Shown here: piece by piece, positions 1 through 7,887 of the stretch
Layout of the letters: each line of letters starts with the position of its first letter
How positions within the stretch are numbered: position 1 is the stretch's first letter
NCBI RefSeq assembly: GCF_003185655.1
Contig: NZ_QHJQ01000002.1
Coordinates: 186,001-250,000 of the forward strand
DNA: 64,000 nucleotides
Reading direction: 5' to 3'
Source: Coraliomargarita sinensis
GTDB lineage: Bacteria; Verrucomicrobiota; Verrucomicrobiia; Opitutales; Coraliomargaritaceae
The notes under the pieces: generated by a model
What the model saw: only the letters and a program-made list of their open reading frames with translations
The model's database searches: none
What the model was told of the DNA's origin: nothing
Made by a program: the position numbers and the translations under genes

Positions 1-1
1 A

Positions 2-244
2 TTTCCGATTATGTATGAACTGACCATCCTGTTGGCGGCCTTCGGCACGCTCGGTGGCATGTTTATCACCAATTTACTCCCGCAGCATCACAACCCACTT
101 TTTGAAAGTGATACCTTCCTCGAAGTCGCGGGGGACCGTCTTGTCATTGCCATCGAATCGCGCGATCCGAAGTTCGATTCGGCTGCCACCCGGCAGTTCC
201 TTGAGGAAATTGGCGGAACCGATATCGAGGAGGTCTCTGCATAG
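2..244 (+). CDS. actD: ActD, alternative complex III membrane subunit (3' end only)
   Basis: This is the C-terminal part of a DUF3341/ActD protein; the reading frame is already open at base 2, so the gene starts left of the window. The visible part has one hydrophobic segment ([21 protein letters not shown]) followed by the phrase HHNPLF and a short soluble tail, as in ActD. ActD is a membrane subunit of alternative complex III, which oxidises quinol and passes electrons to cytochrome c or directly to an oxidase. The gene is followed after 11 bases by actE. ActA-C are expected just upstream but cannot be seen. The identity rests on the short tail plus the neighbouring actE and actF. Confidence 0.85.
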   Translation, partial: FPIMYELTILLAAFGTLGGMFITNLLPQHHNPLFESDTFLEVAGDRLVIAIESRDPKFDSAATRQFLEEIGGTDIEEVSA

Positions 245-255
245 AGAGAAGTGTC

Positions 256-909
256 ATGAGAATTTTCCTGATTATTTTCGTTTTCATTATCGCGGCCGTT
301 GTCTCGATCTTCGGTTTCCGTGGTTCGCTCAGCGAGAAGACTCCGATCGAAATCTTCCCGGATATGGACCGTCAGGCCCGTTACAAGCCGCAGGGAGAGA
401 ACAGCTTCTTCGAGGACGGGCGCAACGATCGCCCCATCCCGGTCAATACCGTTGCCCGAGGCAACTATCTCAATTATGAGGAAGTTTTCTCGGAAGATTT
501 TGACGATACCGTTCTGGGCAGCACCACCTTCCTTCAGGGGAAAAACCCGGACGGCTCCTGGGTGAAGAAGCTTCCAGTTGAAGCGGACTACACACTCATC
601 GAGTTGGGCCGTGAGAAGTATGACATCTTTTGTTCCGCATGTCACGGTGCTGCTGGCGACGGGAACGGTGTGACCAAGCCTTATGGCATTCTGGCCACAT
701 CCTACCACGACGACCGCCTTCGTAACGAAGCGGATGGTTATATTTACGATGTTATCACCAATGGTAAGGGCCTGATGTACGGCCTCAAAGATCGTCTTAC
801 TCCCGAAGAGCGTTGGGCCGTGGTCCTCTACGTGCGTGCGCTCCAACGCTCCCAGAATGCTACCGCGGAGGATGTGCCCGCCGGTGAACGCGCAGAATTA
901 GGAATTTAA
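256..909 (+). CDS. actE: ActE, monoheme cytochrome c subunit of alternative complex III
   Basis: The 217-residue protein starts with a hydrophobic signal or anchor (residues 2-22) and has a single heme c site, CSACHG at residues 126-131. The likely distal methionine is Met177 in GKGLMYG. ActE carries electrons inside alternative complex III on the outer face of the membrane. The gene lies 11 bases after actD and 5 bases before actF, so it is part of one operon. Length and the single heme agree with ActE of described complexes. A generic cytochrome c is the only alternative, and the flanking ActD and ActF make it unlikely. Confidence 0.9.
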   Translation: MRIFLIIFVFIIAAVVSIFGFRGSLSEKTPIEIFPDMDRQARYKPQGENSFFEDGRNDRPIPVNTVARGNYLNYEEVFSEDFDDTVLGSTTFLQGKNPDGSWVKKLPVEADYTLIELGREKYDIFCSACHGAAGDGNGVTKPYGILATSYHDDRLRNEADGYIYDVITNGKGLMYGLKDRLTPEERWAVVLYVRALQRSQNATAEDVPAGERAELGI

Positions 910-914
910 AGCCA

Positions 915-2186
915 ATGAGTTCGGAATCCACACAAACAACAGGCAAAAATCCTGGCGTCATCGCTTTGATCGTAGGCCTCATTGGTCTCGCCATCGCAGG
1001 CTTTGGCTTCTACCAGGGTTGGCAGGCAAGCGAAGTCCGCCCGCTCATGAGCTGGCTCATCGGTATCGCTTTCTGGCTCGCGATCGCGGTCGGCCTGCTT
1101 TTTCTCATCCAGATTTGGTATGTGTTTCACGCCCGCTGGCCGGTGGTCATACGCCGTCAGTGTGAGCACTATCTAAGCGTCTTCCCCTGGCTTTTCCTCC
1201 TCTTTATTCCGCTCTTGCTGGTTCCCTTCCTGCATGAAAATCCCGGTCTGCTCTGGAAGTGGATGAACGGAGTTAATGCCCTCCCGGGCCATGGCACCGT
1301 CGGCGAGGACCCGCTCTACCAATGGAAGTCGCCTTACCTGAATATTGAGTTCTTCGCCATTCGGGTGGTCGTCGTCTTTGGGGTCTTCACCATCATTTCC
1401 GCTATGCTGCGGAAATGGTCTTTCGATACCGATAAGACCGGCAACATCAACAATACGCACAATGCCCGCCGCCTTTCCGCGATCGGCCTGTTTCTCTGTG
1501 CGGCTGCGGCAACCGTCGGCGCGATCGACTGGTTCAAGTCGCTGGAGTATCACTGGTTCTCCACCATGTACGGGGTCTGGTTTTTCTCCGCCAGCATGCG
1601 CGCGGCACTGGGCTTTATCCTGATCCTCTGTGTGATCCTGGCCACCCGCGGCTACCTGAAAGGTATTTTCAACCAAGCGCATCGCTACGACATTGGTTGT
1701 ATGATGCTGGCCTTCACCGTTTTCTGGGCCTACATCAGCTTTTCCCAGTATTTCATTATTTATAACGCCAATATTCCGGAAGAAACCTTCTGGTATAACA
1801 TGCGCGAGAAGAACTACGATGGCACGTTGAATTCCTGGTGGTGGGTGAGTATGTTACTGATCTTCGGGCAATTTCTCATCCCGTTCCTTCTCCTCCTCTG
1901 GTATAAGACCAAGGTCGTGATCTGGCGCAGTGTCGCGGTTTCCGTCTGGATATTGCTCTTCACCGTTCTCGACCTGTACTGGAATATTATTCCGGGTAAG
2001 CTGGTCGCTCCGGACCATGGTGAAGGCTATCTGGTGCGTCAGTTCTCCGTCACCGGGTACGATATTGCCGCACTGATCGGTGTCGGGGGCATTTGCATCT
2101 GGGCCATGTGCCGCAGCATTAAAAAAGCCGAACCGATTCCTATCCGTGACCCTAACATTGATAAATCTATAAATTACGCAGAGTAA
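915..2186 (+). CDS. actF: ActF, quinol-oxidising membrane subunit of alternative complex III
   Basis: The 423-residue polytopic protein has about ten hydrophobic segments across residues 15-405, including a first helix at 15-33 and a last one near 385-405. ActF belongs to the NrfD/PsrC-related integral subunits that, with ActC, form the quinol site of alternative complex III. The ATG is followed by a short polar leader (MSSESTQTTG) before the first helix. It sits between actE (5 bases upstream) and a small membrane protein gene (7 bases downstream). No heme motif is present, as expected. The assignment follows from operon position, length and topology. Confidence 0.88.
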   Translation: MSSESTQTTGKNPGVIALIVGLIGLAIAGFGFYQGWQASEVRPLMSWLIGIAFWLAIAVGLLFLIQIWYVFHARWPVVIRRQCEHYLSVFPWLFLLFIPLLLVPFLHENPGLLWKWMNGVNALPGHGTVGEDPLYQWKSPYLNIEFFAIRVVVVFGVFTIISAMLRKWSFDTDKTGNINNTHNARRLSAIGLFLCAAAATVGAIDWFKSLEYHWFSTMYGVWFFSASMRAALGFILILCVILATRGYLKGIFNQAHRYDIGCMMLAFTVFWAYISFSQYFIIYNANIPEETFWYNMREKNYDGTLNSWWWVSMLLIFGQFLIPFLLLLWYKTKVVIWRSVAVSVWILLFTVLDLYWNIIPGKLVAPDHGEGYLVRQFSVTGYDIAALIGVGGICIWAMCRSIKKAEPIPIRDPNIDKSINYAE

Positions 2187-2193
2187 TCACACG

Positions 2194-2469
2194 ATGTCGG
2201 ATCAATCTTCCAGTAAATCATTTCTTCCCACCTTTCTGGGCAGTCTTGGCGCCATATTGATTTTCGCCCTGATTATCTTTTTGGCCTACCTGCCGCACCG
2301 TCCGGAGCCGATCGACCAGGCCGCCGCCGAAGAGCGCCAAGCCAAAGCGGATCAAGCCCGGGCCGAAGGGATCGCCAAAATTTCAAAATACGCCGTGAAA
2401 GGGGACGGCAGTGTCCAGATTCCCGTTGATGCGGCGATGGACCTCGTTATCGAGGATTACAATAATTAA
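2194..2469 (+). CDS. Small single-helix membrane protein between ActF and the cbb3 genes
   Basis: The 91-residue protein has one hydrophobic helix at about residues 11-30, then a charged, Ala/Glu/Gln-rich probable coiled coil (38-62). The C-terminus contains VQIPVDAAMDLV. That phrase resembles a short 'IPID-AM-L' motif I associate with small proteins in oxidase operons of other bacteria; this is recollection, not a search. Its stop overlaps the start of the next gene by one base (TAATG), so translation is probably coupled. It could be an accessory or linker subunit of the ACIII-cbb3 assembly. No enzymatic function is visible. Confidence 0.75.
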   Translation: MSDQSSSKSFLPTFLGSLGAILIFALIIFLAYLPHRPEPIDQAAAEERQAKADQARAEGIAKISKYAVKGDGSVQIPVDAAMDLVIEDYNN

Positions 2470-2690
2470 TGGATGTTTACGACTACAAGGAACTGTGGCC
2501 GATCATACTTCTCGGCGTCGCATTTTTTGTGGTTGCTGTAACCATGCTCTACTGGTCCGCCAAAAAAGGGCATCTGCGTAATTTCGATTCTCAAGCCAAG
2601 ACAATTTTTACCGAAGAAGAGCCGGAAGGAGAGGTCTCCGATGCATTTCCTGACAGTCGCAAGCATTCCCGCTCAAAAGACCGCAAATGA
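2469..2690 (+). CDS. CcoS/CcoQ-like small protein of the cbb3 operon
   Basis: This 73-residue protein has an N-terminal helix at residues 9-28. It is followed by YWSAKKGHLRNF and an acidic stretch TEEEPEGEVSDAFPDS. The pattern 'hydrophobic helix, W-x4-G-x-L/F, acidic E-P-x-G...F-P' resembles CcoS-type cbb3 assembly proteins, while the position directly before ccoN could equally suit a CcoQ-like small subunit. It overlaps the previous gene by one base and ccoN by four bases (ATGA). A role in cbb3 assembly or stability is inferred from position and size. Confidence 0.7.
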   Translation: MDVYDYKELWPIILLGVAFFVVAVTMLYWSAKKGHLRNFDSQAKTIFTEEEPEGEVSDAFPDSRKHSRSKDRK

Positions 2691-4162
2691 GTAACGAGTC
2701 TCAGATTTTTTCACCGTCCACCAACCCGTATTCCTCGGCTAACGAGGCAGTGCGTGCGGAGCTAAGCGAGATTGACGCTTCGATTCGGACCGCTTCCGTC
2801 TTTTTCGTGGTTTCCGCCATCGGCTGGTTGATGATCGGTACAGTTTTCGCCCTGATGGCCGCCTTCAAGGCCCACCAGCCGGATTTCCTCGGTGCCTATG
2901 AGTTTCTGACTTTCGGTCGTGTGCGCTCCGCTCACCTCAACGCCATGGCGATGGGTTGGGGGAGTAACATCATCTTTGCGGTGGGGCTCTGGATCATGGC
3001 CCGTCTCTGCCGTGCCAAAATCGACAATAAAGGAATCCTGTTCATCGCAGGTGTCTTTTGGAATATCGGTCTCACGGTCGGTGTCTTTGGTATTCTACGC
3101 GGTGATATCACTTCCGTGGAGTGGTTGGAAATTCCGCAGTATGCCACACCGATTCTTGCGGTTTCCTACGCCTTGATCGGCGTTTGGGGGGTCATGGCTT
3201 TCCGCTTCCGCAAGGGAGATCACGTCTATGTTTCGCAGTGGTATATTCTGGCGGCACTCTTTTGGTTCCCCTGGCTTTATATCGTCGCCCAGGCCATGAT
3301 CATCTGGTTTCCAGCACGCGGTGTCGTACAATCGCTGACAAACTGGTGGTTTGCGCACAATGTGCTTGGGCTCTGGTTTACGCCCATGGCCCTGGCCACC
3401 GCTTATTACCTGATTCCCAAGGTTTTGGGACGTCCGATTTACTCTTACTATCTCTCGGTACTCGGCTTCTGGGCCCTGGCGATTTTCTACAACTGGGCCG
3501 GCGTGCACCACCTTATCGGGGGTCCGATCCCCGCCTGGCTGATCTCTGCCGGGGTGGTGGCTTCTGTCATGATGGTCATTCCGGTCATTGTGGTCGGCTT
3601 GAATCACCACATGACGGTGGTCGGCCTGCACCGGGAAGTCTGGCGCAGCCCAACCCTGCGTTTTACCGTATTCGGTGCGATTTCCTACACGCTTGTCAGT
3701 CTCATCGGTTCCGCGATGGCCCTTCGCTCGGTCAATGAGATTACCCACTTTACCCACTTTACCGTTGGTCACGCCCACCACGGTGTCTATGCCTTTTTCA
3801 CCATGATCATGTTCGGCGGCGTTTACTACATGATGCCGAGGCTGCTCAAGCGCGAGTGGCCTTCCGCCGGATTGATTAAGATCCACTTTTGGGGCTGTGC
3901 CATTGGTATCACCGTGATGGTGGTGGCTCTGCAAGTGGGCGGATGGATCCAGGGTGTGGAGATGAATAATCCGGAAATTCCCTTCCTCGAAACCGTCCAA
4001 AACACCATTCCATGGTTAAAAGCGCGTTCCGTCTCCGGGATTTTCCTCACCGTCGGACACATCGCGTTTGCCGTGAATTTCTTCTGGATGCTCTTTGCCG
4101 CCGGCGCGGTTCGGGCGAAATCAGGCCCGACCTTGCTGACTAAGGAAGGAGGCGCAGCTTAA
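2687..4162 (+). CDS. ccoN: cbb3-type cytochrome c oxidase subunit I (CcoN)
   Basis: This is the 491-residue catalytic subunit of the cbb3 oxidase, reducing oxygen to water in the inner membrane. About twelve membrane helices are visible. Candidate metal ligands are His83 (low-spin heme b) in [10 protein letters not shown], His224 in WWFAHN and His274/His275 in AGVHHL (CuB), and the HAHHG motif at 362-366 (hemes b and b3). Tyr268 in FYNWAGVHH is a plausible cross-linked tyrosine. A polar N-terminal extension of about 35 residues precedes the first helix. It overlaps the preceding gene by four bases and ends one base into ccoO, consistent with translational coupling. Confidence 0.96.
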   Translation: MSNESQIFSPSTNPYSSANEAVRAELSEIDASIRTASVFFVVSAIGWLMIGTVFALMAAFKAHQPDFLGAYEFLTFGRVRSAHLNAMAMGWGSNIIFAVGLWIMARLCRAKIDNKGILFIAGVFWNIGLTVGVFGILRGDITSVEWLEIPQYATPILAVSYALIGVWGVMAFRFRKGDHVYVSQWYILAALFWFPWLYIVAQAMIIWFPARGVVQSLTNWWFAHNVLGLWFTPMALATAYYLIPKVLGRPIYSYYLSVLGFWALAIFYNWAGVHHLIGGPIPAWLISAGVVASVMMVIPVIVVGLNHHMTVVGLHREVWRSPTLRFTVFGAISYTLVSLIGSAMALRSVNEITHFTHFTVGHAHHGVYAFFTMIMFGGVYYMMPRLLKREWPSAGLIKIHFWGCAIGITVMVVALQVGGWIQGVEMNNPEIPFLETVQNTIPWLKARSVSGIFLTVGHIAFAVNFFWMLFAAGAVRAKSGPTLLTKEGGAA

Positions 4163-4854
4163 TGAAAAACCTACCACTTCTTTTTTGCGGTATTTTCTTC
4201 GCTCTGGCTTTCTCTTACACGGGCCTGATTGTTTCAGGTAACATTCAACTGGGCGCTCTTGAGCCGAGTACGGAAACGCTGGTTCCCTCAGACTCCGAGG
4301 TGGATGAAAACGGGCAGCCTCTCATGGTCATGCCCGAGGGCGAAACACTTTATCCGCGTAAGCCATCGGGCCTCGCAGAACAGGGTAAGAAAGTTTACAT
4401 CGAAATGGGCTGCATGTACTGCCATAGCCAACAGGTGCGGCGCCGGGGCTTTGGTGCGGACATTGACCGGGGCTGGGGGCCGCGTGCAACGGTAGCACGT
4501 GACTACGTACTTCAGGACCGTGTTTTGCTTGGCACTATCCGTACAGGCCCGGACCTCGCCCACCTTGGCGGACGTTACGCCGGTGAAGCCGGCCGTGACT
4601 GGAACCACCTCCACCTTTACAATCCACAAATTGTATCCGAGGGCTCGACCATGCCGCCGTTTGCCTTTCTCTACAAAAAACAAGAGATTGTGAATAAGCC
4701 TTCCGAGAAGGCCCTCGATTTTCCGCCGGATTCCGAGTACGCACCGGAACCCGGTTACGAGATCGTACCGACCCGTCGAGCGGAAGCTCTGGTCGAATAC
4801 TTGCTAAGCTTGAAAATTGATTACAGTTTGCCCGAGGCAGTCATTCCTGAGTAA
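4162..4854 (+). CDS. ccoO: cbb3-type cytochrome c oxidase subunit II (CcoO)
   Basis: The 230-residue monoheme cytochrome subunit has an N-terminal membrane anchor at residues 5-25 and a heme c site [11 protein letters not shown] starting at Cys84, typical of CcoO. The probable distal ligand is Met164 in GSTMPPF. It receives electrons from CcoP or a partner cytochrome and passes them to CcoN. Start and stop each overlap the neighbours by one base (TAATG), giving a ccoN-ccoO-ccoP translational chain. Length is typical of the family. Confidence 0.95.
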   Translation: MKNLPLLFCGIFFALAFSYTGLIVSGNIQLGALEPSTETLVPSDSEVDENGQPLMVMPEGETLYPRKPSGLAEQGKKVYIEMGCMYCHSQQVRRRGFGADIDRGWGPRATVARDYVLQDRVLLGTIRTGPDLAHLGGRYAGEAGRDWNHLHLYNPQIVSEGSTMPPFAFLYKKQEIVNKPSEKALDFPPDSEYAPEPGYEIVPTRRAEALVEYLLSLKIDYSLPEAVIPE

Positions 4855-5627
4855 TGAGCGAAGATAACAAAGAACCCACCCCCGCAAATCAGGGTAAGGA
4901 ATCGCTGGAAAAAGCAGCGATGCAGGATGAGCAGATGCAGGACATTCATGCTCAGCTCATTCGCGAAAAGGAAGAGCCCAGTGAAGGTTTTAGCCCGATT
5001 CCGGTCTTTCTTGTCTTTGTCATTATGGTGTTGGGCTTTTGGGGCGGTATCTATCTAGTGACCTACAGTGGTGAGTTCAGTGCCAAGGCTTTCGATCCGG
5101 ATTACAAAGTGGCTTCAACTGCTCCGGTCGTGAGAGAGATTCCTCTCCCCGAAATCGGCGCCAAGGTATACCGTAACCAGTGCGCCCAGTGTCACCAGGC
5201 TGATGGTAACGGATTGGCTGGAGTGTATCCGCCCCTGGGTGGTTCCAGCTGGGTGACAGGCCACCCCGAAGTGATGGCTCGCATTCTGATCAATGGCCTG
5301 AATGGTCCAATCGAAGTAGCGGGCAACACCTATAACGGCAACATGCCGGCCTTTGGTCCCAGCGGTCTTAATTTGAAGCCCAAGGAGATTGCCGGGGTGA
5401 TTACTTATGTCCGCCAGGAATGGGGCAATGAAGCGTCCGAAATGTCGGTTGAGATGATCGAGTCCTATCTCGAAGCTTACGCCAGCCGCAGCACACCCTG
5501 GCAGGCCGCCGAGCTGCGTGAAGATCTCGGTCCGGTACCGGAGCCCGCTCCGGAAGCAGAGCCGGAGGAAGATACTGAGGGCGAGGCCGAAGCTGCTGCT
5601 GAGACTGAAGTGGCTCAAGCCGGATAG
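4854..5627 (+). CDS. ccoP: CcoP-like subunit III of the cbb3 oxidase, with one heme
   Basis: The 257-residue protein has a polar N-terminus rich in Glu and Gln, one membrane helix at about 49-70, a cytochrome c domain with CAQCHQ at 110-115 and a likely distal Met164 in GNMPAFG. It ends in a long acidic, Ala/Pro-rich tail (about 220-257). Classical CcoP carries two heme c groups; only one CxxCH is present here, and the domain count is correspondingly lower. It is the last gene of the ACIII-cbb3 operon, overlapping ccoO by one base. A general membrane-anchored cytochrome c serving both complexes is an alternative reading. Confidence 0.85.
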   Translation: MSEDNKEPTPANQGKESLEKAAMQDEQMQDIHAQLIREKEEPSEGFSPIPVFLVFVIMVLGFWGGIYLVTYSGEFSAKAFDPDYKVASTAPVVREIPLPEIGAKVYRNQCAQCHQADGNGLAGVYPPLGGSSWVTGHPEVMARILINGLNGPIEVAGNTYNGNMPAFGPSGLNLKPKEIAGVITYVRQEWGNEASEMSVEMIESYLEAYASRSTPWQAAELREDLGPVPEPAPEAEPEEDTEGEAEAAAETEVAQAG

Positions 5628-5755
5628 AGTATATCCCGCTCAGGCCCGCAAAAGCGTATGGGCTTCTCCACTCGGCTCGTTTGCGCTGCTGAAGAAAGAG
5701 GTGAATTCCTTTGATTTTCGGTACCGTCTGCCTATTTTGGTGTCAGGGCGTATGT

Positions 5756-6925
5756 ATGAATGAGCTAGAGCGACTGGTCGAATTATCCGAGTTCAATCTG
5801 GACTACACCGCACTGGATTCTGAGCTGGATGATTTGACCGGTCTGGCGGCACAAATTTGCGGGGCCAGGATGTCGCTGGTTAATCTTATCGACCGTTACA
5901 CGCAGTGGACGGTTTCCGGTTACGGTTCCGATATAGGACAAACCCGGCGTGAGGATTCCGCCTGCCAATATACCATCGAGAAAGACACGCCACTTGAACT
6001 GAAATCGCTTCGGGAGGACGCCCGTTTCAAGGATAAAGACTATGTCTGTAGCGGCCCCGAGCTGAACTATTATTACGGTGTGCCCCTGAAAACGAAAAAG
6101 GGAGCCAGAATCGGAGCACTCTGCGTCTTGGACAAGTTTGATCTGGAGTTGAACGATGAGCAGACGCAGTTACTTGAAAAAGTCTCACATATGGTTGTTC
6201 GCCGGCTGGAATCAATCAAACGCATCCATCTTTTGGAGGAACAGCTCAACGAGGCTGTAAAGTCCAAACGAAAAGTCGGCCATGATGTGCGCGGGCCGGT
6301 CGGAGGCATTCTCGGGCTGGTTGATCTGTTGAAAAACGACTTCAAGGAACGGGGCTTGTCCGAGTTCGATGAGATGCTGACGCTGATTGAAAACAGCGGT
6401 CAGGGTGTGTTGGAACTGGCAGACAGTATTTTGACCAAGGAAGGTCGTTCCACAACGGAATACACCTGTCAAATACTGGCGGAAAAGCTGGAGCAGCTCT
6501 ATGCACCACAAGCTCTGTCTAAAAAGGTCAATCTAGCTGTTGAGGCGCACGACGAGTCGAAGAGTCCGGCTCATTTCCCGCCCAAAGCACTGCTGCAGAT
6601 TGGTGGGAATTTGATCAACAATGCGATCAAATTTACTCCGGAAGGTGGCTCGGTTACAGTCCGAATCTCCATGAAAGAGGATGAAGATGCCGGTGCGGAG
6701 CATCTTATCATCGAAGTGGACGACAATGGTGTCGGCATGTCGGATGATAGGATCGCCGAGATCATGCAGGGGCGCGCGGAATCGGCTCTGGGCACGGTAG
6801 GCGAACGCGGTTTCGGCCTGGGCCTCCCTTTGGTTCGGCAATTGGTGGAAAAAGAGAAAGGGCACCTCGTTTTGAAGTCCAAAGAGGGAGAGGGCTGCCA
6901 CTTCACCGTGCAAATGCCAATTTAG
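5756..6925 (+). CDS. GAF-domain sensor histidine kinase
   Basis: From the ATG at 5756 the product is 389 residues. The in-frame ATG at 5711 would add a Cys/Trp-rich leader and looks less likely. Residues about 20-150 form a GAF domain of the type that follows MSLVNLIDRYTQWTVS. His176 lies in GHDVRGPVGGILG, a phosphoacceptor helix. The ATP-binding domain shows the N box NLINNAIKFTPEGG, the G1 box VDDNGVGM and the G2 box GFGLGLPLV. No membrane segment or receiver domain is present, so it is a cytosolic kinase. It follows the oxidase operon by about 130 bases. No response regulator is adjacent, so its target is unknown. Confidence 0.88.
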   Translation: MNELERLVELSEFNLDYTALDSELDDLTGLAAQICGARMSLVNLIDRYTQWTVSGYGSDIGQTRREDSACQYTIEKDTPLELKSLREDARFKDKDYVCSGPELNYYYGVPLKTKKGARIGALCVLDKFDLELNDEQTQLLEKVSHMVVRRLESIKRIHLLEEQLNEAVKSKRKVGHDVRGPVGGILGLVDLLKNDFKERGLSEFDEMLTLIENSGQGVLELADSILTKEGRSTTEYTCQILAEKLEQLYAPQALSKKVNLAVEAHDESKSPAHFPPKALLQIGGNLINNAIKFTPEGGSVTVRISMKEDEDAGAEHLIIEVDDNGVGMSDDRIAEIMQGRAESALGTVGERGFGLGLPLVRQLVEKEKGHLVLKSKEGEGCHFTVQMPI

Positions 6926-6974
6926 CTCTTTCTGTAAGCTCCGGCGCGGTGCGACGTATTTATTAGGGTAATTT

Positions 6975-7340
6975 ATGGATATTATCACTACGCTCATTCA
7001 GGTCACCATCCCACTTGGTATTATAAATGTCTGGTTGCTGCGTCGAAGTCGGCCTACCGCCTACCGTGGTGGCGCGGCATCAAACCTAAAAGAGGAATTC
7101 AGGGCCTACGGTTTGCCGGAATGGGCCTACTACACAGTCGGATTTTTCAAATTGTCCGCTGCGGCGATGCTACTGGTCGGGTTTCTTATCCCGGCGTTGG
7201 TATTGCCCGGTGCGGCTCTGATGGCAGCGCTGATGCTCGGTGCGGTGGTGATGCATGCCAAAGTCAGTGACCCGGCGATTCGTTACCTACCCGCCTTGAT
7301 TATGCTAGTTCTGTCCGCCTTGCTCATTGTTCTACAATAA
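6975..7340 (+). CDS. DoxX-like membrane protein
   Basis: The 121-residue protein has four predicted membrane helices (about 4-22, 52-74, 77-95, 101-119) and a polar loop containing [15 protein letters not shown]. This pattern fits the DoxX-like (DoxX_2) family of small membrane proteins. The family's biochemical role is poorly defined. Its 3' end overlaps by nine bases the 3' end of a second DoxX-like gene on the opposite strand. Confidence 0.75.
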   Translation: MDIITTLIQVTIPLGIINVWLLRRSRPTAYRGGAASNLKEEFRAYGLPEWAYYTVGFFKLSAAAMLLVGFLIPALVLPGAALMAALMLGAVVMHAKVSDPAIRYLPALIMLVLSALLIVLQ

Positions 7341-7667
7341 GCGAGTCGCCAGCCACCCGCAGAGCATCATATAAGTCGCTGCGGGAAGGCATAAAAACCA
7401 GGCATCACCGATTTTTACGCGCACACCCAGACCGCATGCCATCTGCATGGCGAGACCCGCTGCGGCAATACCGCCCAGCGACGGAATCACTAACCCTGCA
7501 AGCAGGCCGCAAGCGGCCGCTACCTGCAAAACTCCTGTCAGTTTACGAAACCTGGACAGACCGTAGCGTTGAAACTCGGCCACCATATGCGGGCTGAACA
7601 AGCAGCTGAAGCCGTAGCCGAAAAACGAAACCGCACAAACCAGCAGTAGGAAATTCTGAGCGTTCAT
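7332..7667 (-). CDS. DoxX-like membrane protein, last gene of the minus-strand photolyase arm
   Basis: The 111-residue protein has four hydrophobic segments and the phrase [14 protein letters not shown], matching the conserved loop of DoxX-like proteins. It shares layout with the neighbouring plus-strand DoxX-like protein but is not a recent copy; their sequences differ widely. Its start overlaps the stop of the upstream 70-residue protein by four bases, so it is probably co-translated with the minus-strand FAD-protein operon. The converging 3' ends overlap at 7332-7340. Function is not known. Confidence 0.75.
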   Translation of the reverse strand: MNAQNFLLLVCAVSFFGYGFSCLFSPHMVAEFQRYGLSRFRKLTGVLQVAAACGLLAGLVIPSLGGIAAAGLAMQMACGLGVRVKIGDAWFLCLPAATYMMLCGWLATRLL

Positions 7668-7876
7668 GATTGCTCCTTCAGGTATGCTTCGAAGCGTTCA
7701 ATCAGTTCGTGGTGATGCTCCGGGTTGTGGAATGAGCCTGCAGCATGGGGCGAAGGTTCGCTCACACGTTCGGGTTTGGGGAAGTGATGTACCCGGCGTG
7801 TCCCGCCTGTTTCGTAACTGACCTGATGGCCGTCACCGTTGGGCTGTGCTTGTGCGAAGATTTTCTTTTTCGGCAT
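7664..7876 (-). CDS. Small His-rich protein of unknown function in the photolyase cluster
   Basis: From the ATG at 7876 the product is 70 residues and starts MPKKKIFAQ. It contains [15 protein letters not shown], a central [15 protein letters not shown] and ends in a short amphipathic helix. Histidines are frequent, which could mean metal or flavin contacts, but this is speculation. A longer in-frame start exists upstream but would overlap the preceding gene by about 170 bases and is unlikely. The start lies 11 bases after the stop of the FAD-binding protein, and its stop overlaps the DoxX-like gene by four bases. I do not recognise the family. Confidence 0.65.
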   Translation of the reverse strand: MPKKKIFAQAQPNGDGHQVSYETGGTRRVHHFPKPERVSEPSPHAAGSFHNPEHHHELIERFEAYLKEQS

Positions 7877-7887
7877 ACTAGAAGTTT

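Noticed and set aside
3095..4000. Long minus-strand frame of about 300 codons within ccoN
   Set aside because: It is His/Asp-rich nonsense produced by the opposite strand of a well-supported oxidase gene.
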